Source of the DNA: Cupriavidus gilardii
Lineage (GTDB): Bacteria; Pseudomonadota; Gammaproteobacteria; Burkholderiales; Burkholderiaceae
Direction: 5' to 3'
Length of the DNA stretch: 64,000 bases
NCBI RefSeq assembly: GCF_013314895.1
Contig: NZ_JABTYE010000005.1
Span: 186,001 to 250,000 of the forward strand
Shown here: piece after piece, positions 38,117 to 50,580 of the stretch
Layout of the letters: every line of letters begins with the position of its first letter
How positions within the stretch are numbered: position 1 is the first letter of the stretch
Notes under the pieces: generated by a model
Told to the model about the DNA's origin: nothing
The model's input: the letters and a program-made list of their open reading frames with translations, nothing else
Database searches by the model: none
Made by a program: the position numbers and the translations under genes

Positions 38117-39253
38117 ATGGCGCACGCCGACCGCAACGATCCGATCATGCAGAACTTCCATCCGGCCTCCCGCTCTGACGACGCTTCCTCCCTGCCCGCC
38201 GCGGCGACTGCCCGGAACGCCGAACCGGTCCGCACCGACGTGCTGATCGTCGGCGCCGGTCCGGTCGGCCTGTTCGCCGCCTTCCAGGCCAGGGTGCTGG
38301 GGCTGCAATGCGAGATCGTCGATGTGCTCGATCGCGCCGGCGGGCAGTGCACCGAGCTCTATCCCGAGAAGCCGATCTATGACATCCCCGCCGTACCCGG
38401 CTGCCTGGCCCAGGAACTGGTCGACCGGCTGCTGGAGCAATGCGCGCCGTTCGCCGTGCCGATGCATTTCGGCCAGCGCGCCGAGGGCGTGCAGGAACTG
38501 CCCGGCGAGCCGCAGCGGCTGCTGGTTGCCACCGATGCCGGCAAGCGTTTCGACGTGGCGGCCGTGCTGATCTGCGCCGGCGCCGGCGCCTTCGCGCCGC
38601 AGCGCGTGTCGCTGCCGGAGGCGGCGGCGCTGGAGGGCCGGCATTTGCACTATGCGGTGCGCGATGTGTCGCGCTTTGCCGGCAAGCGCGTGATCGTCGC
38701 CGGCGGCGGCGACTCGGCGCTGGACTGGGCGCTGGCGCTGCGCAAGGTGGCCGCGCGCGTCACGCTGCTGCATCGGCGCGAGGGCTTCCGTGCGGCCGAC
38801 CATACCGTCGCCGAGATGCGCGCCGCGGTCGCGGCGGGCGAGATGGACTTCGTCGTCGGCATGCTCGGCGCGTTGCAGACCGAGGGCGAGACGCTGGTGG
38901 CGGCGCAGGTGCGCACCCGCGAGGACACGCTGACGTTGCCGGCCGACGAACTGGTCGCGCTGTACGGGCTGGTGTCCGAGCCTGGCCCGATCGCCCATTG
39001 GGACCTGGATATGCGCGCCGGCCGCATCCTGGTCGATACCACCACCTACGAGAGCTCGCGTCGCGGCATCTTCGCCGCCGGCGACATCGCCTTCTATCCG
39101 AACAAGCAGAAGCTGATCCTGTCGGGCTTTCACGAGGCCGCGCTGGCGCTGCGCCGTGCCTATCACTACGCCTTCCCCGACAAGGCCCTGGTCCACGTGC
39201 ACACCAGCAACAACGCCGCGCTGAAGGAGGCGCTGACGCACGGGACGGATTGA
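38117..39253 (+). CDS. Ferredoxin-NADP reductase type 2 (thioredoxin reductase-like, YumC family)
   Basis: A 378-residue FAD/NAD(P)H pyridine nucleotide reductase without the CxxC redox pair of thioredoxin reductase. The FAD-binding motif GAGPVGLFAAFQA is near residue 48, a second dinucleotide motif GGGDSALDWA near 196, and the GIFAAGDIAFYP FAD-capping motif near the C-terminus. This arrangement defines type 2 ferredoxin/flavodoxin-NADP reductases. The first 35 residues are variable; an ATG at 38147 is an alternative start. Confidence 0.87.
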   Translation: MAHADRNDPIMQNFHPASRSDDASSLPAAATARNAEPVRTDVLIVGAGPVGLFAAFQARVLGLQCEIVDVLDRAGGQCTELYPEKPIYDIPAVPGCLAQELVDRLLEQCAPFAVPMHFGQRAEGVQELPGEPQRLLVATDAGKRFDVAAVLICAGAGAFAPQRVSLPEAAALEGRHLHYAVRDVSRFAGKRVIVAGGGDSALDWALALRKVAARVTLLHRREGFRAADHTVAEMRAAVAAGEMDFVVGMLGALQTEGETLVAAQVRTREDTLTLPADELVALYGLVSEPGPIAHWDLDMRAGRILVDTTTYESSRRGIFAAGDIAFYPNKQKLILSGFHEAALALRRAYHYAFPDKALVHVHTSNNAALKEALTHGTD

Positions 39254-39308
39254 GGTAATGAGGCCCCGAGGCCCCAGGCCCTGCGGCCCTGAAGTGTGCC
39301 GCGCGGGT

Positions 39309-40202
39309 TCAGCCGCAGAACGATTCGATCAGCGCGGCCACCGCCTCGGGCTGATCGTGATGCAGCATGTGGCCCGCGTCGTCGACGATCACCTCGCGGA
39401 AATCGCGGAATGCGGTGAAGCGCTGCTTGAATTCCGCGATGCTCTGCTTGTGGGCGATATGGCGCAGCGTCTCCGAATCGCGCGCCTCGACGTGCAGCAC
39501 CGGCGCGGTCGCCGCGGCCCAGATCGCCATCGCCTCGTCGACGCGGTACAGCACCGGATTGATCATCTTGTGCGCCGGGTCGCCCAGGATTTCCCAGCGG
39601 CCCTGTTCATTGCGCCGCGACCAGTGTTCGGCGAGAAACGCCGCCCGATCGTCGCGCAGCCGCGGATTGGTCTTTTTCAGCCGCGCCGCCACCGCTTCGA
39701 CGCTGTCGTAGGTCTTCAGCGTCGGCGGCTCGCGCAACTCGTCGAGCCAGCGGGCAAAGCGCCGCGGCGCCTGATCCGGCCGCGTGGCGGTCATGCCGAA
39801 GCCTTCCAGATCGACCACGCGGCGCACCCGCTCGGGACGCACGCCCGCATAGAAGCACGCGATATTGGCGCCCATGCTGTGGCCGACCAGATCGACCGCA
39901 CCGTCGGGCTGATAGTAGTCGAGCAGGACTTCGAGATCGGCCAGGTAGTCGGGAAACCAGTACGAGGCCGTGCCCGGATGGCGGGTGGGCCAGCCGCTCA
40001 TGCCGAAGCCGCGCCAGTCCGGCGCGATCGCATGCCAGCGTCCCCGCAGCGCGTCGACCAGGAACTGGAACGAGGCCGCCACGTCCATCCAGCCATGCAG
40101 CAGAAACAGCTTTGGCGCGCCGGGTTCTCCCCAGTGGCGCACGTGGTAATCGAGGCCACGCACCGTGATACATTCGGAGCGCGATGTGTCGCGGATCGTC
40201 AT
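39309..40202 (-). CDS. Alpha/beta-fold hydrolase
   Basis: A 297-residue soluble hydrolase. LLHGWMDVAASFQ is the oxyanion region, DWRGFGMSG the conserved loop, GHSMGANIA the nucleophile elbow, and AGHMLHHDQP the catalytic histidine. The ATG at 40202 is preferred over an upstream in-frame start because MTIRDTSRSE begins the conserved part. It is divergent from an acyl-CoA synthetase, and a TetR-type palindrome lies midway, suggesting joint control and a substrate linked with fatty or aromatic acids. The substrate cannot be told from sequence. Confidence 0.85.
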   Translation of the reverse strand: MTIRDTSRSECITVRGLDYHVRHWGEPGAPKLFLLHGWMDVAASFQFLVDALRGRWHAIAPDWRGFGMSGWPTRHPGTASYWFPDYLADLEVLLDYYQPDGAVDLVGHSMGANIACFYAGVRPERVRRVVDLEGFGMTATRPDQAPRRFARWLDELREPPTLKTYDSVEAVAARLKKTNPRLRDDRAAFLAEHWSRRNEQGRWEILGDPAHKMINPVLYRVDEAMAIWAAATAPVLHVEARDSETLRHIAHKQSIAEFKQRFTAFRDFREVIVDDAGHMLHHDQPEAVAALIESFCG

Positions 40203-40296
40203 GGTCTGCCCTGTCCCGCCTGTCGGCTGTGTGTTGCGGCGATTGTCCTTGCCTGTCGCGATGGCCGTCGCCAGCATGGCTGAGCCGGCCGCGACA

Positions 40297-40318
40297 AAAT
40301 CGAACGCTCGTTCGATTT
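40297..40318. promoter_or_regulatory. TetR-type operator between hydrolase and acyl-CoA synthetase genes
   Basis: AAATCGAACG and CGTTCGATTT form a 22-bp palindrome: ten perfectly paired bases per arm around a CT centre. It is 95 bases from the hydrolase start and 97 from the synthetase start. The CGAACG-N2-CGTTCG style core is common for TetR/AcrR regulators of fatty acid metabolism. No TetR gene is in the window. Confidence 0.65.
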
Positions 40319-40414
40319 ACCGCGATTGTAGCCACAAGCGAGTCCGCGACGCCAGCCAGCATGCGAACAACATCCCGGGCGCGCCACGCCCCGGACACAA
40401 GAACGGAGACCATC

Positions 40415-42193
40415 ATGGCCGCATCCTCGCTACCGGACAGCCGGCGCGACGACTATCACGCGCTCTACCGCGACTTCCACTGGCACGTTCCCGAATACTT
40501 CAATCTCGCTGACGCCTGTTGCGGCCGCTGGGCGCGCGACCCTGCCACGCGAGACAACATCGCCGTCCATACCGAGCATGAGGACGGCCGGCGCGCCGCC
40601 CATCGCTACGGCGAGATCCAGCGCGACGCCGACCGCCTGTCGCACGCGCTGCGCGCGCTGGGCGTTCGCCGCGGCGACCGCGTGGCGATCGTGCTGCCGC
40701 AGCGGATCGAGACCGTGGTCGCGCATATGGCGGTCTACCAGCTCGGCGCGATCGCGATGCCGCTCTCGATGCTGTTCGGCCCCGAGGCGCTGGGCTATCG
40801 CCTGCAGCACAGCGAGGCCTGTGTGGCGATCGCCGACGAGACCTCGATCGACAATCTGCTCGCCGCGCGCGGCGATTGCCCGGCGCTGCAGGCCGTGATC
40901 GCCGTAGGCGACGCCGCGGGTCGCGGCGACCGCGACTGGGACGCGGCGCTGGCGGACCAGTCCGACGCATTCACCGCCGAGCAAACCAAGGCGGACGAGG
41001 CCGCCGTGCTGATCTACACCAGCGGCACCACCGGCCCGCCCAAGGGCGCGCTGCTGCCGCACCGCGCGCTGATCGGCAATCTGACCGGCTTCGTCTGCTC
41101 GCAGAACTGGTATCCGCACGACGACGATGTGTTCTGGAGCCCGGCGGACTGGGCCTGGACCGGCGGACTGTGGGACGCGCTGATGCCGGCGCTGTATTTC
41201 GGCAAGCCGATCGTCGGCTACCAGGGCCGCTTCTCGCCCGAGGTGGCCTTCGGCCTGATGGAGCGCTACCGCGTCACCAACACCTTTCTGTTTCCGACCG
41301 CGCTCAAGCAGATGATGAAGGCCTGCCCGGCGCCGCGCGAGCGCTACGACTTGCGGCTGCGCGCGCTGATGAGCGCCGGCGAGGCGGTCGGCCAGACCGT
41401 GTTCGACTGGTGCCGCGAAGCCTTCGGCGTGATCGTCAACGAGATGTTCGGCCAGACCGAGATCAACTACATCGTCGGCAATTGCACCGCGCAATACGAC
41501 GACGATCGGCTGGGCTGGCCGGCGCGGCCCGGCTCGATGGGCCGGCCTTACCCCGGCCACCGTGTCGCCGTGGTCGACGACGAAGGCCGCCCCTGCCCGC
41601 CCGGCGAGGATGGCGAGGTCGCGGTCTGCACCACCGATATTCACGGCCATCCGGATCCGGTGTTCTTCCTCGGCTACTGGAAGAACGAGGCGGCGACCGA
41701 GGGCAAGTTCCTCGAGCACGACGGCCTGCGCTGGTGCCGCACCGGCGACCTCGCGCGCGTCGATGAAGACGGTTACCTGTGGTACCAGGGCCGCGCCGAC
41801 GATGTCTTCAAGTCTTCGGGCTACCGGATCGGCCCGAGCGAAATCGAGAACTGCCTGCTCAAGCATCCGGCGGTGTCGAACTGCGCGGTGGTGCCGTCGC
41901 CGGACTTCGAGCGCGGCGCCATCGTCAAGGCCTTCATCGTGCTGACGCCGGGCGTGCAACGCTCGCCCGAGGCGGAAGCCGCGCTGGTCGCCGAGCTGCA
42001 GCAGCATGTGCGCGGGCAGCTGGCGCCGTACGAATACCCGAAGGCCATCGCCTTCATCGATCAGCTGCCGATGACCACCACCGGCAAGATCCAGCGCCGC
42101 GTGCTGCGGCTGCAGGAGGAAGAAGCGGCGCGCCAGCGTGCCCAGGCCCCGCGCGTCGGCAACGGCCAGGCGCTCGGCAGCGTCAGCGGCTAG
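40415..42193 (+). CDS. Acyl-CoA synthetase (AMP-forming)
   Basis: A 592-residue ANL-superfamily ligase. The P-loop-like motif is LIYTSGTTGPPKG, then SAGEAVG, FGQTEI, and the hinge and C-terminal motifs RTGDLARVDEDGYLWYQGRADDVFKSSGYRIGP with catalytic lysine in TTTGKIQRR. It resembles the medium-chain or acetoacetyl/acetyl-type synthetases with the sequence WTGGLWDAL; the chain specificity is uncertain. It is divergent from the hydrolase and downstream of a TetR-type operator. Its stop codon overlaps the convergent DUF455 stop in a shared CTAG. Confidence 0.9.
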   Translation: MAASSLPDSRRDDYHALYRDFHWHVPEYFNLADACCGRWARDPATRDNIAVHTEHEDGRRAAHRYGEIQRDADRLSHALRALGVRRGDRVAIVLPQRIETVVAHMAVYQLGAIAMPLSMLFGPEALGYRLQHSEACVAIADETSIDNLLAARGDCPALQAVIAVGDAAGRGDRDWDAALADQSDAFTAEQTKADEAAVLIYTSGTTGPPKGALLPHRALIGNLTGFVCSQNWYPHDDDVFWSPADWAWTGGLWDALMPALYFGKPIVGYQGRFSPEVAFGLMERYRVTNTFLFPTALKQMMKACPAPRERYDLRLRALMSAGEAVGQTVFDWCREAFGVIVNEMFGQTEINYIVGNCTAQYDDDRLGWPARPGSMGRPYPGHRVAVVDDEGRPCPPGEDGEVAVCTTDIHGHPDPVFFLGYWKNEAATEGKFLEHDGLRWCRTGDLARVDEDGYLWYQGRADDVFKSSGYRIGPSEIENCLLKHPAVSNCAVVPSPDFERGAIVKAFIVLTPGVQRSPEAEAALVAELQQHVRGQLAPYEYPKAIAFIDQLPMTTTGKIQRRVLRLQEEEAARQRAQAPRVGNGQALGSVSG

Positions 42194-43074
42194 CCAGCGC
42201 TGCCTGTCAGCCAGGCCAGCTCGTCCTCGTCGAAACCGGCCGCACGGCGCGCCGCCAGATTGAACGGCGGCCGCAGCCGCGGCGCCTGATGGCGCTCGGC
42301 CAGTTCGGCGTAGGTCGTCACCGGGTCGAGGCCCCGCTGCTCGCACAGCCAGCGATACCAGCGGTTGCCGATCGCGACGTGCCCGACCTCGTCCCGCAGG
42401 ATGATGTCGATGATGGCCGCCGCCTCGGCGTCGCCCGCGTCGGCCAGCCGCGTGCGGACCACCGGCGAGGCATCCAGCCCGCGCGCCTCCAGCGTGCGCG
42501 GCACCAGCGCCATGCGCGCCAGCACATCGTCGGCGGTACGGTCCGCCATCTCCCACAGGCTGTTGTGCGCCGGGAAATCGCCGTAGGCGTAGCCCAGCGT
42601 GCGCAGATGCGCGGCCAGCAGAGTGAAATGCAGCGCCTCCTCGTCGGCGACCTGCAGCCAGTCGCGGTAATAGGCCGCCGGCATGCCGGCAAAGCGCCAG
42701 ACCGCATCGAGCGCCAGATTGATCGCGTTGAATTCGATATGCGCGAGCGCGTGGATCAGCACCGCCCGTCCCGCCGGATCCTGCAGCGAGCGGCGCCGCT
42801 CGACCTTCTGCGGCGGCACCAGCTCGGGCCGCGCCGGGCGGCCGGGCACGCGGCCAACCGCCTCGACGGTCAGGCCGGCGCCGATGGCGTCGTCGCCGGC
42901 CGCCAGAGCGGCGGCGCGCAATGCGCGGGCGGCGGCCGCCTTGGCGGCGGGATCGGGCTCCGTCAGCACGGCGAGCGCGCGGTGGCGAAGGGAAAGCGGC
43001 GAAGAGTTCGCACCTGAATCGGGCGGCCCCTCGGGATTGCGGTCGGGGGCGGGTTCGGCAGCGTAGGCAGGCAT
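42190..43074 (-). CDS. DUF455 ferritin-like protein
   Basis: A 294-residue DUF455 family member. The helical core contains ferritin-like metal residues HIEFNAINLALD, DEEALHF and DEVGHVAIG (E-x-x-H pattern), suggesting a diiron or manganese site. No activity is established for the family, which is often found near gamma carbonic anhydrase-type proteins. The ATG at 43074 (MPAYAAEPA) is favoured over the 24-codon upstream extension. It is divergent from the gamma carbonic anhydrase gene, with 169 bases between starts. Confidence 0.8.
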   Translation of the reverse strand: MPAYAAEPAPDRNPEGPPDSGANSSPLSLRHRALAVLTEPDPAAKAAAARALRAAALAAGDDAIGAGLTVEAVGRVPGRPARPELVPPQKVERRRSLQDPAGRAVLIHALAHIEFNAINLALDAVWRFAGMPAAYYRDWLQVADEEALHFTLLAAHLRTLGYAYGDFPAHNSLWEMADRTADDVLARMALVPRTLEARGLDASPVVRTRLADAGDAEAAAIIDIILRDEVGHVAIGNRWYRWLCEQRGLDPVTTYAELAERHQAPRLRPPFNLAARRAAGFDEDELAWLTGSAG

Positions 43075-43243
43075 GGGCGTAAAATCCGGTCTGCCGCCAT
43101 TGTAGAGCCCTGCCGGCACGGTCCGGTCGGACGGCTGACCCGCCATTCGCGGCGTCGGCGTGGCGCTTGAGCCCTACGCTTCCCCGCTCTTTAAGGCCCG
43201 GCGGCCATCCCCATCTAGAAACGAACCCTGTACAGGAGACCCC

Positions 43244-43768
43244 ATGTCGCTTTACCAGCTCGGCGAGACCGCGCCTTCCATCGATGCCGACGCCTACGTG
43301 GCCGCGGAAGCCACCGTGATCGGCAACGTGACGCTCAAGGCGCGAGCCAGCGTCTGGCCGGGCGCGGTGATCCGAGGCGACAACGAGCCCATCGTCGTCG
43401 GCGAAGCGACCAACGTACAGGAAGGCGCCGTGCTGCATACCGATCCGGGCTGCCCGCTGACGATCGGCGACCGCGTCACCATCGGCCACCAGGCCATGCT
43501 GCACGGCTGCACGATCGGCGAAGGCGCGCTGATCGGCATTCAGGCGGTGGTGCTGAACCGCGCGGTGATCGGCAAGGAATGCCTGGTCGGCGCCGGCGCC
43601 ATCGTCACCGAAGGCAAGGTATTCCCCGATCGCACGCTGATTCTGGGCGCCCCCGCCAAGGCGGTACGGCAGCTGAGCGACGAGGAAGTGGCCGGCCTGT
43701 ACCGCAACACCGACACGTATGCGGCACGCCAGGCCGTCTACAAGACAGAATTGAAACGCATCGACTGA
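43244..43768 (+). CDS. Gamma-class carbonic anhydrase family protein
   Basis: A 174-residue left-handed beta-helix hexapeptide protein. Zinc ligands fit His65 (EGAVLHTD), His82 and His87 (TIGHQAMLHGC). It lacks the acidic loops of Cam, so it belongs to the YrdA/CaiE/PaaY-like short group, which may have thioesterase or low carbonic anhydrase activity. ACAGGAGA precedes the ATG at 43244. It is followed by hslO after 31 bases. Confidence 0.85.
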   Translation: MSLYQLGETAPSIDADAYVAAEATVIGNVTLKARASVWPGAVIRGDNEPIVVGEATNVQEGAVLHTDPGCPLTIGDRVTIGHQAMLHGCTIGEGALIGIQAVVLNRAVIGKECLVGAGAIVTEGKVFPDRTLILGAPAKAVRQLSDEEVAGLYRNTDTYAARQAVYKTELKRID

Positions 43769-43799
43769 GCGCCCGCGCGCCGGCCGATCCCACCGATGG

Positions 43800-44834
43800 A
43801 TGATCGTGACTGAAACCCAAACCCCGGACACCCTGCAAAAATTCCTGTTCGACGCCGCCCCGGTGCGCGGCGAGCTGGTGCGGCTGCAATCGACCTGGCA
43901 GGAAGCGCTGGAGCGCCACCATTACCCCGAACCGGTGCGCCGGCTGCTGGGCGAGATGATGGCCGCGGCGGCGCTGCTGTCGGCCAATCTGAAGTTCAAT
44001 GGCGCGCTGGTGATGCAGCTGCATGGCGACGGGCCGGTGCGGATGCTGGTGGTCGAATGCCTGTCCGACCTGTCGCTGCGCGGCACTGCGAAGCTGGCGG
44101 AAGGCGTCGAGATCGCCGACGATGCCACGCTGGCCGAGCTGGTCAACCAGCACGGCCAAGGGCGCTTTGCCATCACGCTGGACCCGCACGACAAGCTGCC
44201 GGGCCAGCAGCCCTACCAGGGCATCGTGCCGCTGGCCGACGCCCATGGGCCGTTGGGATCGATCAGCGCCGTGCTCGAGCACTATATGCAGGCGTCTGAG
44301 CAGCTCGACACACGGCTGTGGCTGGCCGCCGACGACCGCGTCGCGGCGGGCATGCTGCTGCAGAAGCTCCCTTCATACGGCGGCACGATGGAAGGCAAGC
44401 CGGGCCGCCCGCCGGCGCAGGTCGGCGAGACCGGCGCCCCGCTGTCGGCCCATGGCCGCGCGCAGGATCTCGATACCTGGGACCGCGCGTGCCAACTGGG
44501 CGCGACGCTCAAGACCGAGGAATTGCTGGCGGAGACGCCGGATACGCTGTTGCGGCGGCTGTTCTGGGAGGACCTGCAGGACGCCGGGCTGCGCGTGTTC
44601 GAACCGGGCACGCCGCGCTTCCAGTGCTCGTGCTCGCGCACCAAGGTGGCGAACATGCTGCAGTCGCTGGGCCAGGCCGAGGTCGACGACATCGTCGCCG
44701 AGCGCGGCTCGGTCGAGATCCACTGTGACTTCTGCGGCCAGGAGTACCGCTTCGACCCCGTCGATTGCGCGCAGCTGTTCAGCGGCGCGCCGATGCCGAC
44801 CGGTGTCGGCGAGGGCGCGGGGCATCGGCATTGA
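43800..44834 (+). CDS. hslO: Redox-regulated chaperone Hsp33
   Basis: A 344-residue Hsp33. The long N-terminal domain has the PYQGIVPL segment, and the C-terminal zinc switch has Cys pairs CSC (FQCSCSRTKV) and CDFC (HCDFCGQEYRF). Oxidation of these four cysteines releases zinc and turns on holdase activity. It is about 50 residues longer than the E. coli protein, mostly in a linker around RPPAQVGETG. The ATG at 43800 overlaps another out-of-frame ATG; no clear ribosome site is seen. Confidence 0.92.
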   Translation: MIVTETQTPDTLQKFLFDAAPVRGELVRLQSTWQEALERHHYPEPVRRLLGEMMAAAALLSANLKFNGALVMQLHGDGPVRMLVVECLSDLSLRGTAKLAEGVEIADDATLAELVNQHGQGRFAITLDPHDKLPGQQPYQGIVPLADAHGPLGSISAVLEHYMQASEQLDTRLWLAADDRVAAGMLLQKLPSYGGTMEGKPGRPPAQVGETGAPLSAHGRAQDLDTWDRACQLGATLKTEELLAETPDTLLRRLFWEDLQDAGLRVFEPGTPRFQCSCSRTKVANMLQSLGQAEVDDIVAERGSVEIHCDFCGQEYRFDPVDCAQLFSGAPMPTGVGEGAGHRH

Positions 44835-44885
44835 GTGGCAGCAACAAGCGACCGATCGCCCCGGTTGTAGTTGATGCCTGAGGTG

Positions 44886-45008
44886 TTCTCCCTCTCCCCC
44901 TCAGGGGGAGAGGGTTGGGGAGAGGGGGTGGTTTCGAGCCACACCGCCATATCCACCGCTGCTGCCCTCTCCCCTACCCCTCTCCCGCGCGCGGGAGAGG
45001 GGAGAAAC
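44886..45008. repeat. Composite inverted-repeat element (CCCTCTCCC type)
   Basis: Two hairpins face one another: CCCTCTCCCC pairing with GGGGAGAGGG (44890-44914), and CCCCTCTCCCG pairing with CGGGAGAGGGG (44977-45002). The GGTTGGGGAGAGGG side of the first is complementary to the CCCTCTCCCCTACCCC side of the second, so the whole 120-base block can also fold as one large inverted repeat. This matches a widespread family of intergenic repeats in beta- and gamma-proteobacteria. It lies between hslO and a lipoprotein gene. Confidence 0.75.
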
Positions 45009-45111
45009 CACGAGATCACGGAAAGGCAGCAAACTTTGCCCGCTCACTAAAATCAAAGCGAACAGAGTCAACAAAGTCCTGCCGCTCTCCCCGCACCGCC
45101 TGGAGGTCATC

Positions 45112-45528
45112 ATGCCGGCCATCCCTTCGTCGATCCGTGTTGCACTGCTGGCCGCGCCGCTGCTGGCCGCGGGGTGCGCCGCCAATCTGCCGCGCGATAT
45201 CAACGGTTCGCCGCCGACCGCCCGGCTGGCGCCGGATGCCGCCTCGCGCGGGCCCGCGGCGCCGCTCAGTGCCGAGGAGCGCAAACGGCTCGACGCGCTG
45301 AACAAGCAGGTGCTGCGCGACCAGGAAGCCGCGATCGCGCGCGACCAGCAGGCGCAGGCCTGGGCGCGTGCGTCGACCTACGGTTATCCCTACGCCTATC
45401 CGGCGTATCCGCTGTCGAGCTGGAGTCTCTACTACGGGGGATGGGGCCGCGGCCGCTGGGGCGGTGGCGTCAGCATCGGATCGCCCGGCTATTGGGGCTG
45501 GGGCGGCTATCCGTACTGGTGGTGGTGA
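45112..45528 (+). CDS. Lipoprotein with Gly/Tyr/Trp-rich tail
   Basis: A 138-residue predicted lipoprotein. The signal ends in the lipobox LAAGC (Cys22). The middle is a charged, Ala/Gln-rich helix (ERKRLDALNKQVLRDQEAAIARD), possibly coiled-coil. The last 50 residues are aromatic and glycine-rich (STYGYPYAYPAYP, then GRWGGG repeats, ending YPYWWW). Such tails are seen in envelope proteins that pack against the outer membrane or peptidoglycan. Function unknown. A TAAAAT at 45048-45053 could be its -10. Confidence 0.78.
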   Translation: MPAIPSSIRVALLAAPLLAAGCAANLPRDINGSPPTARLAPDAASRGPAAPLSAEERKRLDALNKQVLRDQEAAIARDQQAQAWARASTYGYPYAYPAYPLSSWSLYYGGWGRGRWGGGVSIGSPGYWGWGGYPYWWW

Positions 45529-45540
45529 AACGGGGGTGGT

Positions 45541-45624
45541 GAAGTCTTGAGGCGGAAGTCTTGAGGCGGGAGTCTTGAGGCTGGGGTCTTGAGGCTGGAG
45601 CCTCGAGGCAGGAGTCCTCGGACT
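45541..45624. repeat. 14-bp tandem repeat, six units, after the lipoprotein gene
   Basis: Units of GRAGTCTTGAGGCK begin at 45541, 45555, 45569, 45583, 45597 and 45611. The first two are identical; the last two are diverged. The array fills nearly all the gap between the lipoprotein stop and the convergent ftsB stop. Confidence 0.85.
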
Positions 45625-45637
45625 CGAGCCGTGACGC

Positions 45638-45979
45638 TCAGTGCCCGCCGGAGCCCGGCTTCGTGGCCGGAGGCGGCGGCAACGGCGGCGTGGCGCTGAC
45701 CTTCGGGGCCGGCGCGACGAACTGGATGAACACCTCGCCGTCCTTGACCATGCCTAGCTCGTAGCGCGCCCGCTCCTCGACCGCGCCGGTGCCGTCCTGC
45801 AGGTCCAGCACCTCGCCTTCGAGCTTGGCGTTGCGGCGCTTCAACTGCTCGTTGCGCGCGGTCTGCTCGCCGACCTGCTTGTTCAATTCCCAGACGCGAA
45901 GCCAGCCGCCCTTGCCCAGCCACAGGGGGTACTGGATCGCGAGCAGCACCACGAACAACAGCAGCGTAATCAGGCGCAT
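45638..45979 (-). CDS. ftsB: Cell division protein FtsB
   Basis: A 113-residue bitopic membrane protein: one N-terminal membrane segment ([20 protein letters not shown]) then a periplasmic coiled coil ([32 protein letters not shown]) and the conserved [16 protein letters not shown]. It would join FtsL and FtsQ in the divisome. A Pro-rich tail follows the usual end. The ATG at 45979 gives the standard start. The gene follows eno, as in most proteobacteria. Confidence 0.92.
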   Translation of the reverse strand: MRLITLLLFVVLLAIQYPLWLGKGGWLRVWELNKQVGEQTARNEQLKRRNAKLEGEVLDLQDGTGAVEERARYELGMVKDGEVFIQFVAPAPKVSATPPLPPPPATKPGSGGH

Positions 45980-46071
45980 GGGCAATAAGGAAACGGACGA
46001 CCGGGCGGTTGCGTCGCGGGTGTGGCGGGTATGCCGCGGCCGAAGCCCGGCACACCCGCCGACTCCCGAGC

Positions 46072-47779
<1,708 letters not shown>

Positions 47780-47812
47780 GCGTATCTCCAGGACGAATCT
47801 TATGCTTGTCAT

Positions 47813-47839
47813 CGTTGCCGCCGGATGACGGCGGCAACG
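47813..47839 (-). terminator. GC-rich hairpin between kdsA and the DUF1330 gene
   Basis: CGTTGCCGCC pairs perfectly with GGCGGCAACG over ten bases with a 7-base loop. No U-tract follows on either strand. It may be an attenuator, an RNase-resistant stop or a processing site separating pyrG-kdsA from DUF1330-eno-ftsB. Confidence 0.45.
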
Positions 47840-47893
47840 TGCGGGGATCGGTGATCGGCGAGAAAGCCGTTGCAGTTGACGTTGGCGGTGCGC

Positions 47894-48763
<870 letters not shown>

Positions 48764-48788
48764 CTTGCTCTCCTGCTGGGCGCCCGCT

Positions 48789-50471
<1,683 letters not shown>

Positions 50472-50580
50472 TTATACATGAGCGAGGCGGGATCGACGCC
50501 CCGAATCGGCGTGCTGGACTGTGCGCTCGCGCGTCGTTTTCCCGCGGGACCCGGCACCGCGCAGGCCGTTGCCGGGCCGC

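Noticed and set aside
40430-43831. Open frame of over 1,100 codons on the minus strand opposite the acyl-CoA synthetase and through DUF455
   Set aside because: It lies antisense to genes with clear motifs, has Arg/Gln/His-rich shadow composition, and no recognisable domain. Long antisense frames are expected at this G+C content.
44886-45008. Terminator pair or IS end
   Set aside because: Both hairpins lack U-tracts, there is no transposase and no target-site duplication could be seen. Treated as a REP-like element.
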